Of a stretch of 24,116 bases of DNA, positions 23,461-24,116 are shown one piece after another. The DNA comes from JAYVYM01 sp046593925. Lineage in GTDB: Bacteria; Actinomycetota; Actinomycetes; Mycobacteriales; SCTD01. The notes below the pieces were generated by a model. The model was not told the DNA's origin. It did no database searches and saw nothing but the letters and a program-made list of their open reading frames with translations. Position numbers and translations under genes: made by a program. Location of the stretch: contig JBKJQN010000106.1 in the NCBI GenBank assembly GCA_046593925.1, positions 1 through 24,116 on the forward strand, read 5' to 3'. The first letter of the stretch is position 1; the number at the start of each line of letters is the position of its first letter.

Positions 23461-23712
23461 TCAGGTCCTCGCCGCGCCCGCGCTGTCGCGGTCGGTCGTG
23501 GTGATGCGCAGGGTGCCGTTGAGCTTCCAGGTCGCGCGGGGCGCCTCGGGCCCGGTGTCGCGGGGCACTTCTACGGCCATGTCGACGAACGTGTAGTCGA
23601 TGGCGGCGCCCTTGCCGGTGAGGTAGGCCCACATCTCCTTGCCGAGGTCGGTCCAGTCGACGACGTCCTTGTGGGTGATTCCGTTGGCCGCGGTCTTGGC
23701 TGGGGTGCTCAT
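23461..23712 (-). CDS. small conserved-looking hypothetical protein
   Basis: An 83-residue acidic soluble protein of unknown function. The core, DWTDLGKEMWAYLTGKGAAIDYTFVDMAVEVPRD followed by ATWKLNGTLRITTTDRDSAG, looks like one helix then three or four beta strands; the tryptophans and regular strand pattern suggest a real folded domain. ATG 23712 is chosen because AGGAG lies about 6 nt upstream; the frame runs back to 23811 without coding character. It is the first gene of the minus-strand train and only 4 nt from the tail-anchored gene, so the two probably act together. Confidence 0.75.
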   Translation of the reverse strand: MSTPAKTAANGITHKDVVDWTDLGKEMWAYLTGKGAAIDYTFVDMAVEVPRDTGPEAPRATWKLNGTLRITTTDRDSAGAART

Positions 23713-23735
23713 GGGGTCTCCTGCGCTCGGGGTGC

Positions 23736-23750
23736 GTACGGGTGTCGTAC
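23736..23750. promoter_or_regulatory. GTACG-N5-CGTAC dyad, candidate operator
   Basis: A perfect 5+5 inverted repeat with a 5-bp centre in the 100-bp region between the divergent genes at 23712 (minus) and 23814 (plus). It lies 24 nt upstream of the minus-strand start, within its likely 5' leader or promoter. No regulator is known. Confidence 0.35.
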
Positions 23751-23813
23751 CGGTCGGTCGACGTGCCTTTACAACGATGTCCCAGGAGGACGCCGTCAAC
23801 CGTTCCTGCAACG

Positions 23814-24116
23814 ATGGACGTCATGGCCTCCCTGCGCGACTCGGACGTGCGCACCCGCATACTCGTGATTGGGTTCGCGGTCGTCGCCTTCGCCGGGATC
23901 GTCATCACCGCGGTCTTCAACCACCTGCTCGCCGGTGACACCCGCCAGCTGGTGGTGACTATGCAGCAGGGGGTCACCGAGGCCGACCGCAACACGGTCA
24001 AGCAGGCCTGCGGATCGCTGGCCGGCATCTCGGTGGTCGCCGACCAGGGCGCCGCCGACAAGCAGTTCCGCCTCCCGGTGCGCTTCCTGACCGGCGGCAG
24101 CACCCCTCCCCAGGAG
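23814..24116 (+). CDS. single-pass membrane protein, truncated by window end
   Basis: The open frame runs to the last base, about 101 codons, with no stop. After a short basic N-terminus (ASLRDSDVRTR) comes one hydrophobic helix, ILVIGFAVVAFAGIVITAVF, then a soluble part with VTMQQGVTEADRNTVKQACGSLAGISVVADQG and FRLPVRFLTGG. The pattern of a helix followed by a beta-alpha-beta-like unit that compares two residues resembles the extracellular domain of FtsX-like permease proteins, but I hold this weakly. ATG 23814 and ATG 23823 are both in frame; an AGGAGG at 23784-23789 is too far from either, so the start is not settled. Divergent from the gene at 23712. Confidence 0.65.
   Translation, partial: MDVMASLRDSDVRTRILVIGFAVVAFAGIVITAVFNHLLAGDTRQLVVTMQQGVTEADRNTVKQACGSLAGISVVADQGAADKQFRLPVRFLTGGSTPPQE

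Overview
The window is about 24 kb of very GC-rich DNA. GTG starts are frequent, genes are tightly packed with ATGA/GTGA/TGATG overlaps, and several starts carry the TANNNT-6 nt-ATG signature of leaderless transcripts. With the gene content (SufU/SufT, InhA-like reductase, many acyl-CoA dehydrogenases), this points to the chromosome of an actinomycete; I cannot place it to genus. I see no phage, transposase, CRISPR, rRNA or tRNA, and no gene-free stretch over 300 bases (the longest are 660-899 and 16391-16657).

Layout. (1) 1-659, plus: the end of a suf iron-sulfur operon (sufU fragment, sufT-like gene). (2) 900-5872, plus: a tight four-gene block with an ABC-F ATPase, an InhA/FabI-like protein whose catalytic Tyr and Lys are both replaced, a short divergent acyl-CoA dehydrogenase-like protein and an AMP-forming ligase. 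(3) 6009-9874, plus: a Cys-motif hypothetical, a small HTH protein, a canonical acyl-CoA dehydrogenase and a half-size ABC exporter. (4) 9901-13932, minus: a Pro/Thr/Ala-rich membrane protein, then an operon of a large acyl-CoA dehydrogenase subunit, a small partner subunit and an atypical SDR. (5) 13998-16390, plus: an acyl-CoA synthetase divergent from that operon, and a DUF1444-like hypothetical. (6) 16658-18133, plus: an FeS-type photolyase (PhrB/CryB class), preceded by a 70-bp region with long inverted arms. (7) 18157-23712, minus: a train of a small hypothetical, a tail-anchored protein, two bacterial PH-domain membrane proteins (YdbS/YdbT), an HSD10-like dehydrogenase, an ACT-malic enzyme and an EamA transporter. 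(8) 23814-end, plus: the start of a one-helix membrane protein.

How it fits together. Most of the window concerns acyl-CoA chemistry. The divergent locus at 13.9 kb (synthetase against a two-subunit acyl-CoA dehydrogenase plus SDR) looks like a catabolic module for an unknown carboxylic acid: activation, alpha-beta dehydrogenation and further oxidation. The two-subunit dehydrogenase resembles the heteromeric enzymes of actinobacterial steroid side-chain degradation: the Glu sits in the large subunit and the small subunit lacks one. The block after the ABC-F gene is stranger. It contains an InhA-fold protein without its catalytic pair and a dehydrogenase-like protein without the usual C-terminal Glu motif, next to a ligase that looks fully active. 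This block and the upstream regulatory DNA (leaderless mini-ORFs, inverted repeats) are the parts most worth a second look.
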